Part shown: piece by piece, positions 23,890-32,837 of the stretch
Numbering within the stretch: the first letter of the stretch is position 1
How the letters are laid out: the number at the start of each line of letters is the position of its first letter
NCBI RefSeq assembly: GCF_965243865.1
Contig: NZ_OZ251603.1
Location: 2,480,001 to 2,544,000 of the forward strand
DNA: 64,000 bases
Direction: 5' to 3'
Origin: Hyphomicrobium_A sp965243865
GTDB taxonomy: Bacteria; Pseudomonadota; Alphaproteobacteria; Rhizobiales; Hyphomicrobiaceae
The notes under the pieces: generated by a model
Seen by the model: only the letters and a program-made list of their open reading frames with translations
Told to the model about the DNA's origin: nothing
The model's database searches: none
Program-made: the position numbers and the translations under genes

Positions 23890-25206
23890 ATGACCAACTT
23901 CTCCCCGCGTGAAATCGTTTCCGAGCTGGACCGCTACATTGTCGGGCAGGCCGACGCCAAGCGTGCCGTGGCGATTGCATTGCGCAACCGCTGGCGCCGC
24001 CAGCAGCTCGTCGGGGACCTGAAGGAAGAGGTTCTGCCCAAGAACATCCTCATGATCGGACCGACCGGCGTCGGCAAAACGGAAATCTCGCGCCGCCTCG
24101 CCAAACTCGCCGGTGCACCCTTCATCAAGATCGAGGCCACCAAGTTCACCGAAGTGGGCTACGTCGGCCGGGACGTCGACAGCATCATCCGCGACCTCGT
24201 CGAGGTAGCGCTGTCGCTCGTGAAGGAGGGCAAGCGCAAGGAGGTTCGCACGCGTGCCGAAAAGAACGCTGAAGAGCGCGTTCTGGACGCCCTCGTTGGC
24301 CCGGCCGCTTCGCCCGGCACGCGCGAGTCGTTCCGCAAGAAGCTGCGCGACGGCGAGCTGAACGACAAGGAAATCGAAATCCAGGTGGCCGAGGCGCCCG
24401 GCGCCGGCCTGCCGATGTTCGACATACCCGGCGCACCCGGAGCCTCAATCGGCGCGATCAATCTCGGCGACATGCTCGGCAAGGCGTTCGGCCAGCGCAT
24501 GAAACCGCGCCGGGTCACCGTCTCCGACAGCTACGATCTTCTCATCGCCGAGGAGAGCGATAAGCTCATCGACAGCGAGACCCTGTCGGTCGAAGCCATC
24601 AGCGCCGTCGAGAACAACGGCATCGTCTTCCTCGATGAGATCGACAAGATCTGCTCGCGCTCCGATTCCGGCCGCGCCACCGGCGATGTCTCGCGTGAGG
24701 GCGTGCAGCGCGATCTGCTGCCGTTGATCGAGGGCACTACTGTTTCGACAAAATACGGACCCGTTAAGACCGACCACGTCCTGTTCATTGCTTCGGGCGC
24801 GTTCCACGTCGCCAAGCCGTCAGATCTGCTGCCCGAGCTGCAAGGGCGCCTGCCGATCCGCGTCGAGTTGCAGGCGCTGACGCGCGAGGACTTCCGCCGC
24901 ATCCTCACCGAGCCGGAGGCAAGCCTGATCAAGCAGTACGTCGCGCTGATGCAGACGGAAAGCCTGACGATTAACTTCACCGACGACGCCATCGACGCGG
25001 TCGCCGACGCCGCTGTTCAGGTCAACTCCACGGTCGAGAACATCGGTGCCCGCCGTCTGCAGACGGTCATGGAGCGCGTGCTGGATGAAGTATCCTTCGA
25101 CGCTTCTGACCGCGCGGGGCAATCGGTCACGGTCGATGCGGCTTATGTCAATGACCGGGTTGGGGACCTCGCCAAGAACCCGGATCTGTCGAAGTTCATT
25201 CTCTAA
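23890..25206 (+). CDS. hslU: ATP-dependent protease ATPase subunit HslU (ClpY)
   Basis: 438 residues, the AAA+ unfoldase of HslUV. The N-terminal FSPREIVSELDRYIVGQ, Walker A GPTGVGKTE, pore loop GYVGRD, Walker B IVFLDEIDKI, sensor regions and C-terminal DLSKFIL (the tail that activates HslV) are all present. The intermediate domain spans roughly residues 110-230. ATG 23890 is the family start; an in-frame ATG at 23851 would add 13 unrelated residues. Confidence 0.97.
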   Translation: MTNFSPREIVSELDRYIVGQADAKRAVAIALRNRWRRQQLVGDLKEEVLPKNILMIGPTGVGKTEISRRLAKLAGAPFIKIEATKFTEVGYVGRDVDSIIRDLVEVALSLVKEGKRKEVRTRAEKNAEERVLDALVGPAASPGTRESFRKKLRDGELNDKEIEIQVAEAPGAGLPMFDIPGAPGASIGAINLGDMLGKAFGQRMKPRRVTVSDSYDLLIAEESDKLIDSETLSVEAISAVENNGIVFLDEIDKICSRSDSGRATGDVSREGVQRDLLPLIEGTTVSTKYGPVKTDHVLFIASGAFHVAKPSDLLPELQGRLPIRVELQALTREDFRRILTEPEASLIKQYVALMQTESLTINFTDDAIDAVADAAVQVNSTVENIGARRLQTVMERVLDEVSFDASDRAGQSVTVDAAYVNDRVGDLAKNPDLSKFIL

Positions 25207-25352
25207 TATTCGCCGCGCATAGGGGCAGATATTCACCGCAAAAATAGCTCGCGGCTTTTTGTGTTTGATCCGACACATCCGTCCACAACTTCCGCATGAT
25301 GCAGCGCACTTCCACTTGAACGGCGTGCAGGGCCGCCGATAGGTTGGCCACC

Positions 25353-25739
25353 ATGGGGAGTAGAGTTCAGTACACGCGTAACCGACTTGCCGGAGCCTTC
25401 GCGCTTCTGGGACTGACGTTCTACGCGCTCCTCCTTCCCCTCCACCTCACCTCTCAATTCGATCGTCAGCTGTTCGCAGCGGAGTTCGGCACTGCTGCCG
25501 ACACCATCTGCAACGCCGAGGGTGAGCACAGGACGGGGTCCACCCAGCCGGGCGCACCAGCTTCCAGTTGCCCGATCTGCAAGGGCCTCGCGGCGTTCCA
25601 GCTAGCTCTGACGCCAGCGCCATCCGTCGTGGTTCCGCCTGCGCACATCCATGCTCGGATAGCGCTTGCTTCTTATGAGGATGTTGCGGGCGCGACCGCC
25701 GTCCCTGCCAGAAGCCGCGGACCACCCACCCAGGCCTGA
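25353..25739 (+). CDS. DUF2946-like protein, probable copper-uptake partner
   Basis: 128 residues: an N-terminal membrane segment (LAGAFALLGLTFYALLLPLHL) and a mature part with the CPIC motif in SSCPICKGLAAFQLAL. This layout matches DUF2946 proteins, which are commonly encoded next to TonB-dependent copper receptors. The next gene, 132 bases on, is exactly such a receptor. CPxC may bind metal or be a redox pair. The exact role is unproven. Confidence 0.7.
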   Translation: MGSRVQYTRNRLAGAFALLGLTFYALLLPLHLTSQFDRQLFAAEFGTAADTICNAEGEHRTGSTQPGAPASSCPICKGLAAFQLALTPAPSVVVPPAHIHARIALASYEDVAGATAVPARSRGPPTQA

Positions 25740-25871
25740 CAGCGTGGATCAAGAAGGCAATCCGCTCGCAGCGTGATGCTGCCGCGTGCCTCTACCACGT
25801 CGTTCTGCGTCAAGCGTCGCAACGCCTGTTGAAGCGTGCGCGCTCAAGTAGCGTCCCTGGGAGTAGCGTTC

Positions 25872-28184
25872 ATGTATCGGAGTTACGGCGTACCGCTCGC
25901 TTGCGCGAGCGCGGTCGCAATCATTGCAGTAACGGCGGGTGCAACGGCATCCGCGCAAGAAGCCTCGACAGCCCTTCCGCCCGTCGTCGTCGAGCAGAAG
26001 CCGCTGCCGACCAAGCCAACCAAGAAGAAGGTGGCGAAGAAGTCGTCTGCGCAGCAATCCACCGCCAGCGCTGAAGCCAATGGCGAGGACGACCACGCCG
26101 CCATGGGCCATGGTCCCGCGGACATCGGTGTCGGCAATTCGGGCATGGCCGTGCCGCTCAACACGACGCGCATGGACCGCAAGACCATCCAGTCGCAGGC
26201 GCCGACGTCCAGCGATACGGCAGCGATCATGAGCCGTGCCCCCGGTGGCAGCATCTTCTCCGGTGGCGGACTTTCCAGCCTGCCGGTCCTCAATGGCCTC
26301 AACGACGACCGTGTGAAGGTGCTGCTCAACGGCATGGTTGTGACGTCGGCGTGCTCCAATCACATGAACCCGCCGCTGTCCTACATTGACCCATCGCAGA
26401 TCGTCGCTGCCGAAGTGATCGCCGGCGTCACCCCGGTCAGCAAGGGCGGCGACAGCCTTGGCGGAACCATTGTGGTCGAATCTGCCATTCCCGAGTTCGC
26501 CGCCGGCGATGGCGTAAAGACCTCGGGTTCTCTCTCGACGTTCTATCGCAGCAACGGCGACAAGGTCGGCGTGTCGGCCACAGCCAATGCCGCGACGCAG
26601 AACGTCAGCGTAGGTTACGCAGGCTCCTGGACCAAAGCTGACGACTATGAGCGCGGCGGTGACGGCGCCACGGTCCTCTCGACCCTCTATCAGGCCGCCA
26701 ACCACTCGCTGACCTTCGCCGCCAAGGACGCCGATAACCTGCTCGTCGTCCAGGGCACCTACGCGACGATCCCCTACCAGGGGTTCATTAATCAGCGCAT
26801 GGACATGGTCGACAACGAGGCGTGGATGCTCAACGCGCGCTACGTCGGTCGCTTCGACTGGGGTCTGCTCGACGCGCGCGCCTTCTATCACAACACCAGC
26901 CACGCGATGGACATCCTTGAGGACAAGCAGCCGGGTGCCATGCCGATGCGCACCGAAGGCACCGATGCGGGATATTCGGTCAAGGCGGAGATTCCGCTCT
27001 CCAGCACCGACCTCGTTCGCATCGGCAACGAGTTCCATCACCAGGGCCTCGACGACTGGTGGCCGCCGCTGGACGGCAGCATGATGATGGGCCCTGACAC
27101 CTATTGGAATATCAACGGCGGGCGCCGCGACCGCCTCGGCACCTTCCTGGAGTGGGAGCACCGTTGGGATCGCTCGTGGACCACCATGATCGGCGCCCGC
27201 AACGACGTCGTTTGGATGGATACCGGCAACGTTCAGGCCTATAGCGATGCCAGCTGTCTGATGATGATGATGGGCATGTGCATGATGTCCAACCCCGACG
27301 CCGCAGCGGCAGCCGCCTTCAACAGCAAGGATCGCTCGCGCACGGACGTGAACTTCGACATCACTGCCATGGCCCGCTACGAGCCGTCGGCGAACGAGGT
27401 CTATGAGTTCGGCTATGCACGCAAGACGCGCTCCCCCAGCCTCTATGAGCGCTATTCGTGGGGTGTCGGCAGCATGGCTACCACGATGATCGGCTGGTAC
27501 GGCGACGGCAACGGCTACATCGGCAACCCTGACCTCGACCCCGAGGTCGGCCACACGCTCAGCTTCACCGCGGGCTGGCATGACAAGGCGCATCGCGACT
27601 GGATGCTGCACATCACGCCCTACTACACCTACGTCGAAGACTACATCGACGCCGACTACGTCGCCGCGATGTCCAACGCCAACTTCGTCACCCTGCGCTT
27701 CGCCAACCACGACGCACGCCTCTACGGCGTCAACGTTTCAGGCTCCGCGCTGCTGTGGGAGAGCAAGCGTGACGGCCGCTTCGACGTTTCTGGTGTGGTT
27801 GGCTACGTCAACGGCGAAAACCTCGATAGTGGCGACAACCTCTATCACATGATGCCGTTCAACGTTCGCCTGGCGCTTCAGCATCGCCTCGGGAACTGGT
27901 CGAGCATTGCCGAGTTGGTTGCGGTCAGCCGCAAAGCCGAGATCAACGAGCTGCGCAATGAGCCGCAGACGCCCGGATATGCGATCCTCAATCTGCGCAC
28001 CAGCTACGAGTGGCAGAACATGCGCTTCGATGTCGGCGTCGATAACGTGTTCGACCAGCTCTACTATCCGCCGCTGGGTGGCGTCGATTGGGCCGGCTAC
28101 AAGGCAGGCGGTCAGGTTGGAACCATCGGTGCCGTTGCAGGCGAAGGCCGTTCCTTCAATGCCGGCGTCACAGTGAAGTTCTGA
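25872..28184 (+). CDS. TonB-dependent copper receptor, OprC/NosA type
   Basis: 770 residues: signal peptide ending ATASAQ, a Lys-rich and His/Met-containing leader, a plug with VKVLLNGMVVTSACSNHMNPPLSYIDP, and a 22-strand barrel ending in GRSFNAGVTVKF. The OprC copper signature CxxxM (C161, M165 of the precursor) and HxM (H344, M346) are both present. A Met-rich loop (MMMMGMCMM) near residue 465 may add copper binding. It would import copper across the outer membrane using TonB energy. No clear TonB box was located. ATG 25872 gives a proper signal peptide. Confidence 0.88.
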   Translation: MYRSYGVPLACASAVAIIAVTAGATASAQEASTALPPVVVEQKPLPTKPTKKKVAKKSSAQQSTASAEANGEDDHAAMGHGPADIGVGNSGMAVPLNTTRMDRKTIQSQAPTSSDTAAIMSRAPGGSIFSGGGLSSLPVLNGLNDDRVKVLLNGMVVTSACSNHMNPPLSYIDPSQIVAAEVIAGVTPVSKGGDSLGGTIVVESAIPEFAAGDGVKTSGSLSTFYRSNGDKVGVSATANAATQNVSVGYAGSWTKADDYERGGDGATVLSTLYQAANHSLTFAAKDADNLLVVQGTYATIPYQGFINQRMDMVDNEAWMLNARYVGRFDWGLLDARAFYHNTSHAMDILEDKQPGAMPMRTEGTDAGYSVKAEIPLSSTDLVRIGNEFHHQGLDDWWPPLDGSMMMGPDTYWNINGGRRDRLGTFLEWEHRWDRSWTTMIGARNDVVWMDTGNVQAYSDASCLMMMMGMCMMSNPDAAAAAAFNSKDRSRTDVNFDITAMARYEPSANEVYEFGYARKTRSPSLYERYSWGVGSMATTMIGWYGDGNGYIGNPDLDPEVGHTLSFTAGWHDKAHRDWMLHITPYYTYVEDYIDADYVAAMSNANFVTLRFANHDARLYGVNVSGSALLWESKRDGRFDVSGVVGYVNGENLDSGDNLYHMMPFNVRLALQHRLGNWSSIAELVAVSRKAEINELRNEPQTPGYAILNLRTSYEWQNMRFDVGVDNVFDQLYYPPLGGVDWAGYKAGGQVGTIGAVAGEGRSFNAGVTVKF

Positions 28185-28192
28185 CAAAACAC

Positions 28193-28217
28193 GGGGTGGC
28201 GCTGCTAGCGCCGCCCC
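28193..28217. terminator. Terminator-like hairpin between receptor and dipeptidase genes
   Basis: GGGGTGGCGCT (28193-28203) and AGCGCCGCCCC (28207-28217) pair with one mismatch around a 3-base loop. No T-run follows on either strand, so intrinsic termination is uncertain. Confidence 0.45.
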
Positions 28218-28241
28218 CCTACGCACCTCGTCGCGGCAGCG

Positions 28242-29306
28242 TCAGGCTTCCCGGGCGCTCATCGCCTGCTTCAGCACCCGCGCGAAATTCCCGATCGCGA
28301 GCTTGCGGATGCTCTCATCGGCAAAGCCGGCATTCTGCCAATAGCGAACCATTTTCTGCGCGTCCGCATAGCTTGTGATTGCCGGCCGTGCAATCGCATT
28401 CATGTCCGTGCCGATCCCGGCGTGGTCGACGCCGATCCACTCACCCAGTTCCCATAAGCGTTCCGCGTAGGCTTCCGGCGTCGCGCCGACATCCGAGCGC
28501 ATCGGCCACAGCCCCACCACGCCGCCCTTGTCGGCAATGAGCTTCGCCGTATCGATCGGCAACTGCCGCGCCTGCCAGACGGGCATCTTCCAGTTTGGCT
28601 GTCGCGTACGCGTCACCGACGAATGCGACCACACCACCGGCTGCTTGGCGACCTGCAGCGCCTCGTGCACCGCCGTGTCCGTGCAGTGCGCCAGATCGAC
28701 CAGCATCCCGAGCCGATTGCACGTCTCGATCACCTTGCGGCCGAGATCGGTCAACCCGCCGTATTGCGGACGCTCCGTCTGGAAGTCTCCCAGCGGGTTT
28801 TCGATGTAGTGCACCAACTGCACGCTGCGGATGCCGAGTTCGTAGGCGTGCTCGATCGGCGCCGGATTGTCCTCGACGAACGTCGCCCCCTCGACTGTGA
28901 GCACGACGTGAGGCTCGCCCGCTACCGCCTTGTCGACGTCCTCGGGGGTGAGCACCAGCTTCAGATTCTGCTGATCGAGGTGCTGCTTGATGCGCGCAAG
29001 ATCGCTCTCGAACCACGCCCCGGCTTGGCCGCGCTTGGGCTGGCCCTTCTGCTTGATGCCCTTTGGGGTGACGCGCAGCCACGGCACGTCCCCGACGAGA
29101 GACCACGCCACAAGCGTCGCGTTGCCCGCGGCCATCGTCGGGCCCAGCGGCCTCTTTTCCGGTGAAGCGCCCATGCCGAAGAAGAACAGATGCGCGTGCA
29201 TGTCGCCGATATAGATGGGCGACGATGCCTGTGCCCTGGCAATAGGCGACAGCGCGCAGGAGGCAGCCACGGCCCCCTGCACGAACTGCCGGCGATCAAT
29301 GTTCAT
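28242..29306 (-). CDS. Membrane dipeptidase (peptidase family M19)
   Basis: 354 residues with an N-terminal signal containing DRRQFVQG, which resembles a twin-arginine signal. The mature enzyme shows DMHAHLFFFG (first metal ligands His-x-His), VLTVEGATFVEDN, VDLAHCTDTAVHEAL and WSHSSV, matching renal-dipeptidase-like zinc enzymes that hydrolyse dipeptides in the periplasm. HAGIGTDMNAI near the end is a further family element. Substrate is unknown. Confidence 0.85.
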   Translation of the reverse strand: MNIDRRQFVQGAVAASCALSPIARAQASSPIYIGDMHAHLFFFGMGASPEKRPLGPTMAAGNATLVAWSLVGDVPWLRVTPKGIKQKGQPKRGQAGAWFESDLARIKQHLDQQNLKLVLTPEDVDKAVAGEPHVVLTVEGATFVEDNPAPIEHAYELGIRSVQLVHYIENPLGDFQTERPQYGGLTDLGRKVIETCNRLGMLVDLAHCTDTAVHEALQVAKQPVVWSHSSVTRTRQPNWKMPVWQARQLPIDTAKLIADKGGVVGLWPMRSDVGATPEAYAERLWELGEWIGVDHAGIGTDMNAIARPAITSYADAQKMVRYWQNAGFADESIRKLAIGNFARVLKQAMSAREA

Positions 29307-29332
29307 GGAGGCTGCTGCGGTCCCGCTTAGAG

Positions 29333-29373
29333 TGCTTCCGGAAAAGTGGGAACCGGTTTTCCGATAAGAAGCA
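29333..29373. repeat. Palindromic dispersed repeat with AACCGGTT core
   Basis: TGCTT (29333-29337) and CGGAAAA (29339-29345) pair with TTTTCCG (29357-29363) and AAGCA (29369-29373) around GTGGGAACCGG. The core GAAAAGTGGGAACCGGTTTTC is a type I recall as scattered through many Hyphomicrobiales genomes. It lies between the divergent-to-convergent genes at 28242 and 29428. Only one copy is visible here. Confidence 0.55.
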
Positions 29374-29427
29374 CGACAAATTAAAGACCTAGGGCCGGCC
29401 CGCAGTTCAATGAACCGCGGAACGGCT

Positions 29428-30696
29428 CTAGTTGATCACCACTGTCGCCACGTAGTCCATGGTGCGTCTGTTGTTGTTCTCGGGCAGCAGCGTGTTGATG
29501 AGATACGACGTCGGCGAATAGTTTTCGGCGATACCGGCCCAGTTGAACCCGGTTCCGATCAGGCGCGCCCGCCAGTTCTGCCACATGCGTCCGGTCATGC
29601 CGACGTAGTAGCTCTTGAGGCGTTCAAACCTGGGCTGCATCTCCTCGGCAACCTTGCGGTGACCAACCGACATCTTCGACATGCCGGCTGGGTTCTCGAC
29701 GAAGATGCTTTCCAGCAGCGGTTTGCGCGCTTCATCGGAGAGATCCATCTGGTCGATGACCAGCATCGGGCCATCGGCGAGACCCGAGTACGTGCTGCGC
29801 CCATGCGTCGGCAGCACGTTGCCCGTCGCTTTCATCGGCTGCATCGGCATCTTGATGCACGCCGGCACGCGGCTGCCCTTGAAGGCTTCGGCATCCTTGG
29901 CCGGATCGCAATCGCGCAGCGACAGCAGCGCGAACACGAACTCCGAGCAGTACATGTCGAGCGGCTTGCCCGAATGGCCCTGGCCGAGCGCGATCTGTCC
30001 GAACTGCTTCACGAAGTCGAGGTTCGAGCCCGGCTTGTACTTGGGCGCGTTGTAGTCCTGGTTGAAGCTGATCTGGCTCGGATAGACCTTGCCGGCATTG
30101 GCATTGAGCCGTGTCGCCCACGCCAGCAGGTTGGCCTTCTGCGTATCCGTCAGATCGCGCGGACGAATGATGTGCAGGAAGTTCAGCGTCCGATAGTGCT
30201 CGCTCGTCAGGTCGCCGCGACCCACGTATTCGCCATCGAGCGGGTTATCGAGATTGCGCAGCGTGCCGCCCTTGTCGACGTATCCAAAGCCGGTGTGGCT
30301 GATGCCCATCTGGATGTTCGGATAGGCTCCCGCGCCGCCCCACTCGGTCCGGAACGTCAGCAGGATGTCGCCGGTCTGCACCAGTCCACTCTTGCCCAGG
30401 CGCGAGGCCAACCCCGATCTCTTCGCCACGATCAGGCGCAAGCCGACATCGCCCTTGGCGTTGACGCCGTCAGGGTGCTTGAACTCGACCAGCTTGTCCG
30501 AGGTGTTGAAGCTTTTCGCCAGCGGCGCCCAGGCACTCTTCGGGACTGCAAAATAAACGGGAATATTCAGCTTCTTGGCGAGGTCGGCGTTCGTCGTCTC
30601 ATTGTACGTGAACTCGGCACCGACGGCTGTCAGCGATCCGGAAAGAGTGCAAGCAACGGCGCAAGCGGCGGCCAGCGCGTTCGTTCTCAAGGACAT
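29428..30696 (-). CDS. Secreted YiiX-like (permuted NlpC/P60 type) hydrolase, putative
   Basis: 422 residues from ATG 30696, with a signal peptide (LRTNALAAACAVACTLSGSLTAVGA). The middle shows GISHTGFGYV followed about 130 residues later by DMYCSEFVFALLSL. A His before a Cys in a C-S-E-hydrophobic context is the arrangement of permuted papain-like (YiiX/YebB) enzymes. Targets would be amide or ester bonds of envelope molecules, but this is inference. An in-frame ATG at 30738 would spoil the signal peptide. Confidence 0.5.
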   Translation of the reverse strand: MSLRTNALAAACAVACTLSGSLTAVGAEFTYNETTNADLAKKLNIPVYFAVPKSAWAPLAKSFNTSDKLVEFKHPDGVNAKGDVGLRLIVAKRSGLASRLGKSGLVQTGDILLTFRTEWGGAGAYPNIQMGISHTGFGYVDKGGTLRNLDNPLDGEYVGRGDLTSEHYRTLNFLHIIRPRDLTDTQKANLLAWATRLNANAGKVYPSQISFNQDYNAPKYKPGSNLDFVKQFGQIALGQGHSGKPLDMYCSEFVFALLSLRDCDPAKDAEAFKGSRVPACIKMPMQPMKATGNVLPTHGRSTYSGLADGPMLVIDQMDLSDEARKPLLESIFVENPAGMSKMSVGHRKVAEEMQPRFERLKSYYVGMTGRMWQNWRARLIGTGFNWAGIAENYSPTSYLINTLLPENNNRRTMDYVATVVIN

Positions 30697-30962
30697 TTTG
30701 GGCGTTCTCCCACGCAACTTATGCCCATTGCTTAGCACGGGCTAAATATCCCCCAAACTGTGTCTTCTGATTGCGGCGCCAGCACGGTGAAACCGTTAAT
30801 CGCGAGCGGGGGTTGGTGTCAGTCGGGCGCTTTCGCGCCGGACGGAACAAAGCCGCGTGAATTTAGCGCGCCCGTTCACGCGACCGTCAGCGACGGGTGG
30901 GTATCAATTTCGCTTCCCGTCCGTAAAATGGGCTCTCAACGAAGAAGGAACCGCTCCGAGGA

Positions 30963-32738
30963 ATGCCGCACGACACTCCGCTCATCACCACCATTGTTGT
31001 CGGTCTTTGCCTCGCATTCCTGCTAGGAGCCATCGCACAACGCATCCGCGTCTCCCCGCTTGTCGGCTATCTTCTGGCGGGAGTCGTGCTTGGACCTTAC
31101 ACCCCCGGATTCGTCGCCGATCAGTCGCTCGCCAGTGAATTGGCTGAGATCGGCGTAATCCTTCTGATGTTCGGTGTCGGTCTTCACTTCTCCCTCAAAG
31201 ACCTATGGTCCGTCCGCACCATCGCGGTCCCCGGCGCTATCTTTCAGATCGCCGTCGCGACTGCCTTCGGCATGGGCCTCGCCAATCTTCTGGGATGGTC
31301 CCTTGGCGCAGGGCTGACGTTCGGCCTCGCCCTTTCCGTTGCCAGCACCGTCGTGCTCCTCCGCGCCCTGCAAGAGCGGCGCATCATAAACACGGAGCGC
31401 GGCCGCATCGCCGTCGGCTGGCTCATCGTCGAGGACCTCGTCATGGTCCTGACGCTGGTTCTGCTGCCGGCCCTCGTGCCCCTGCTCGACGGAAGTCTGG
31501 AGAATGCCAGCCCCTTCGGCGTCACCCAGATCTTCGAGACCCTCACCATCACCGTCGCCAAATTGGTCGCGTTCGTCGTCATCATGCTGGTGGTCGGCCG
31601 TCGGGTGATCCCGTGGATCTTGCACTATGTGGCCCACAGCGGCTCGCGCGAGCTCTTCCGGCTGGCTGTTCTCAGCATCGCGCTGGGATGTGCTTACGGC
31701 GCCGCGCAGCTGTTCGACGTCTCTTTCGCGCTCGGCGCCTTCTTCGCCGGCATGATCCTGTCGGAATCCGCGCTGAGCCAGCAGGCAGCTTCCGAGACCC
31801 TGCCGCTGCGCGACGCTTTCGCGGTCCTCTTCTTCATTTCCGTCGGCATGTTGTTTAACCCGGCGATCCTGCTGAATGCGCCGTTCCTGGTGCTCACCAC
31901 GGTCGCCATCATCATCATCGCCAAGTCGGTTGCCGCGCTCGTCATCGTTCGCTTGTTCCGCCGCCCCTGGGTAACGGCAGCGACGATCGCGGTGAGCCTC
32001 GCGCAGATCGGCGAGTTCTCGTTCATTCTCGTCGGCCTCGGCGTCACCCTGGGTCTCATGCCCCAACTTGGCCGCGAGTTGATCCTTGCTGGCGCGATCA
32101 TCACGATCCTGCTCAACCCGTTGCTCTTCATGCTCCTCGATCGCATGAAGCCGTGGCTTGAAGCTCGCGACGGAACTCCCGCGCAGCCTGCCGCCGCTCA
32201 GCCGGTGCCTCAGTCCCCATCACCAGGGGCTGCGCCGGCCGCCGGTCCCGTCCCTACCGTCGCAGCAGCGTCGGCGCCGGTAGCCAAACCGGTGCAACAA
32301 AAAGAGATCGAATCGACCACCCAGGAAGGCCACACGGTTTTGATCGGCTACGGCAACATCGGTCGTTGGATTGGCGAGGCATTGGCCGCCGCCAAAGTTC
32401 CGCTTGTTGTCATCGAGGAGAAAGACGAGCTTGTCGCCAAGCTGAACGCTGCTGGCATCGAAGCTCTCGCGGGAAGCGCGCCCTCGGCACTTTCCGCCGC
32501 CAATCTATCGAAGGCGCGCGCACTCTTGGTCGCCGTGCCTGAAGCTTTCGAGGCGGGGCAGATCGTCGCCCAGGCCCGCGCTGCAAATCCTTCTCTCTTC
32601 ATCGTCGCCCATGCCCATTCCCCCGAGGAGACGGAATATCTCTCCAAACTCGGGGCGAACGCGGTGGTCGAGGGAGCGCGCGAGATTGCCGACACCATGG
32701 TCGCGCGTCTCGTTTCGGAGGAAAGGCGCACGGCTTGA
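30963..32738 (+). CDS. CPA2-family cation:proton antiporter with RCK/TrkA-N domain (YbaL/KefB type)
   Basis: 591 residues: about twelve membrane segments (residues 5-395), a Pro/Ala-rich linker, then a Rossmann RCK domain beginning GHTVLIGYGNIGRWIG. SVASTVVLLRAL and DVSFALGAFFAGMILSES are conserved in CPA2 exchangers. The likely role is K+ or Na+/H+ exchange gated by a nucleotide at the RCK domain. No KefF/KefG-like ancillary gene is adjacent. Confidence 0.88.
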   Translation: MPHDTPLITTIVVGLCLAFLLGAIAQRIRVSPLVGYLLAGVVLGPYTPGFVADQSLASELAEIGVILLMFGVGLHFSLKDLWSVRTIAVPGAIFQIAVATAFGMGLANLLGWSLGAGLTFGLALSVASTVVLLRALQERRIINTERGRIAVGWLIVEDLVMVLTLVLLPALVPLLDGSLENASPFGVTQIFETLTITVAKLVAFVVIMLVVGRRVIPWILHYVAHSGSRELFRLAVLSIALGCAYGAAQLFDVSFALGAFFAGMILSESALSQQAASETLPLRDAFAVLFFISVGMLFNPAILLNAPFLVLTTVAIIIIAKSVAALVIVRLFRRPWVTAATIAVSLAQIGEFSFILVGLGVTLGLMPQLGRELILAGAIITILLNPLLFMLLDRMKPWLEARDGTPAQPAAAQPVPQSPSPGAAPAAGPVPTVAAASAPVAKPVQQKEIESTTQEGHTVLIGYGNIGRWIGEALAAAKVPLVVIEEKDELVAKLNAAGIEALAGSAPSALSAANLSKARALLVAVPEAFEAGQIVAQARAANPSLFIVAHAHSPEETEYLSKLGANAVVEGAREIADTMVARLVSEERRTA

Positions 32739-32837
32739 GCCTTGTGCGCGCAGCTAACATATTGGCGCTGTTTCATACTTCCGTCGATTTTGCTCTGCAA
32801 CATAGGCATCGAATCGCGTTTATTGCGTAGCGGGGCG

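Noticed and set aside
25749..27710. 653-codon open frame on the minus strand opposite the copper receptor
   Set aside because: It is an antisense shadow of the receptor. Its His/Val/Asp-rich composition is what GC-rich codon positions produce and no domain is visible.
29410..30735. 441-codon plus-strand frame opposite the YiiX-like gene
   Set aside because: The minus-strand gene has a signal peptide and a His/Cys pair. The plus-strand frame has neither.
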